A DNA stretch of 64,000 bases from Actinocatenispora sp036503555. Lineage in GTDB: Bacteria > Actinomycetota > Actinomycetes > Mycobacteriales > Micromonosporaceae. The first letter of the stretch is position 1. The DNA itself is not shown here. More notes on this DNA, generated by a model. That model was not told the origin of the DNA and made no database searches. It saw only the letters and a list, made by a program, of their open reading frames with translations. Location: assembly GCA_036503555.1 (NCBI GenBank), contig DASXWQ010000026.1:62001-126000 (forward strand), given 5' to 3'.

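Noticed and set aside
63984..63984. ATG at 63984 as the start of the giant gene
   Set aside because: The codons before it (GPHGP) match those before the equivalent Met in copy B (59079), showing the frame continues past the window edge.

Overview
The window is very GC-rich DNA with the codon bias, weak Shine-Dalgarno sites, GTG starts and gene families of an actinomycete: a SARP/AfsR-type regulator, an SseB-family protein, a beta-helix/AAA+ ATPase and a serine-recombinase remnant. A Micromonospora- or Streptomyces-like organism fits, but the genus cannot be read from the sequence.

The main content is one minus-strand reading frame that stays open from the right edge of the window (64000) to a TGA at 12781. 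It encodes at least 17,072 residues, and its amino terminus lies outside the window. The protein is a chain of repeated modules. From the N-terminal side these are: two copies of a ~1,635-residue unit (A and B); an alpha/beta-hydrolase-like domain; a diverged copy C; a first 'lonely Cys' unit; three W-rich helical units; two ~1,280-residue tandem repeats (P1 and P2); a run of short lonely-Cys half-modules; a GNAT-like patch; long helical stretches bracketed by paired lonely-Cys units; a fourth diverged copy D; two APH-like kinase domains; a papain-like (Tox-PL-type) domain; and a calpain-like cysteine protease at the extreme C-terminus. The last two and the kinases look like effector or processing domains of a giant polymorphic-toxin-like protein. 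It probably belongs to the group that databases label lonely Cys domain proteins; I could not check this.

Downstream in the same orientation, and mostly overlapping or within 30 bases of each other, are six small genes (8709-12781). The first is an 88-residue protein whose start codon shares one base with the giant stop. Next come a 123-residue protein and a 184-residue four-Cys protein. Then come a 206-residue four-Cys protein and a 341-residue protein that fuses the 184-like and 123-like domains. Last is a SUKH (SMI1/KNR4) protein with a degenerate nuclease-like N-terminus. Position and the SUKH domain suggest an immunity or accessory cassette for the giant protein.

To the left, in the other orientation, are a thioredoxin-like protein and a beta-helix/AAA+ ATPase, with a divergent SseB-family gene. 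These families are often seen near type VII secretion genes, so a secretion link is plausible but not shown here. Between 2.4 and 5.2 kb is a graveyard: a truncated VOC C-terminus, a methyltransferase-like fragment, a recombinase-associated small ORF that lost its start codon, a serine recombinase broken over three frames with an internal deletion, and a frameshifted lipoprotein. The left edge carries a SARP/NB-ARC regulator truncated by the window boundary.

No tRNA, rRNA, CRISPR array or insertion sequence was recognised. Long open frames antisense to the giant gene are codon-bias shadows.
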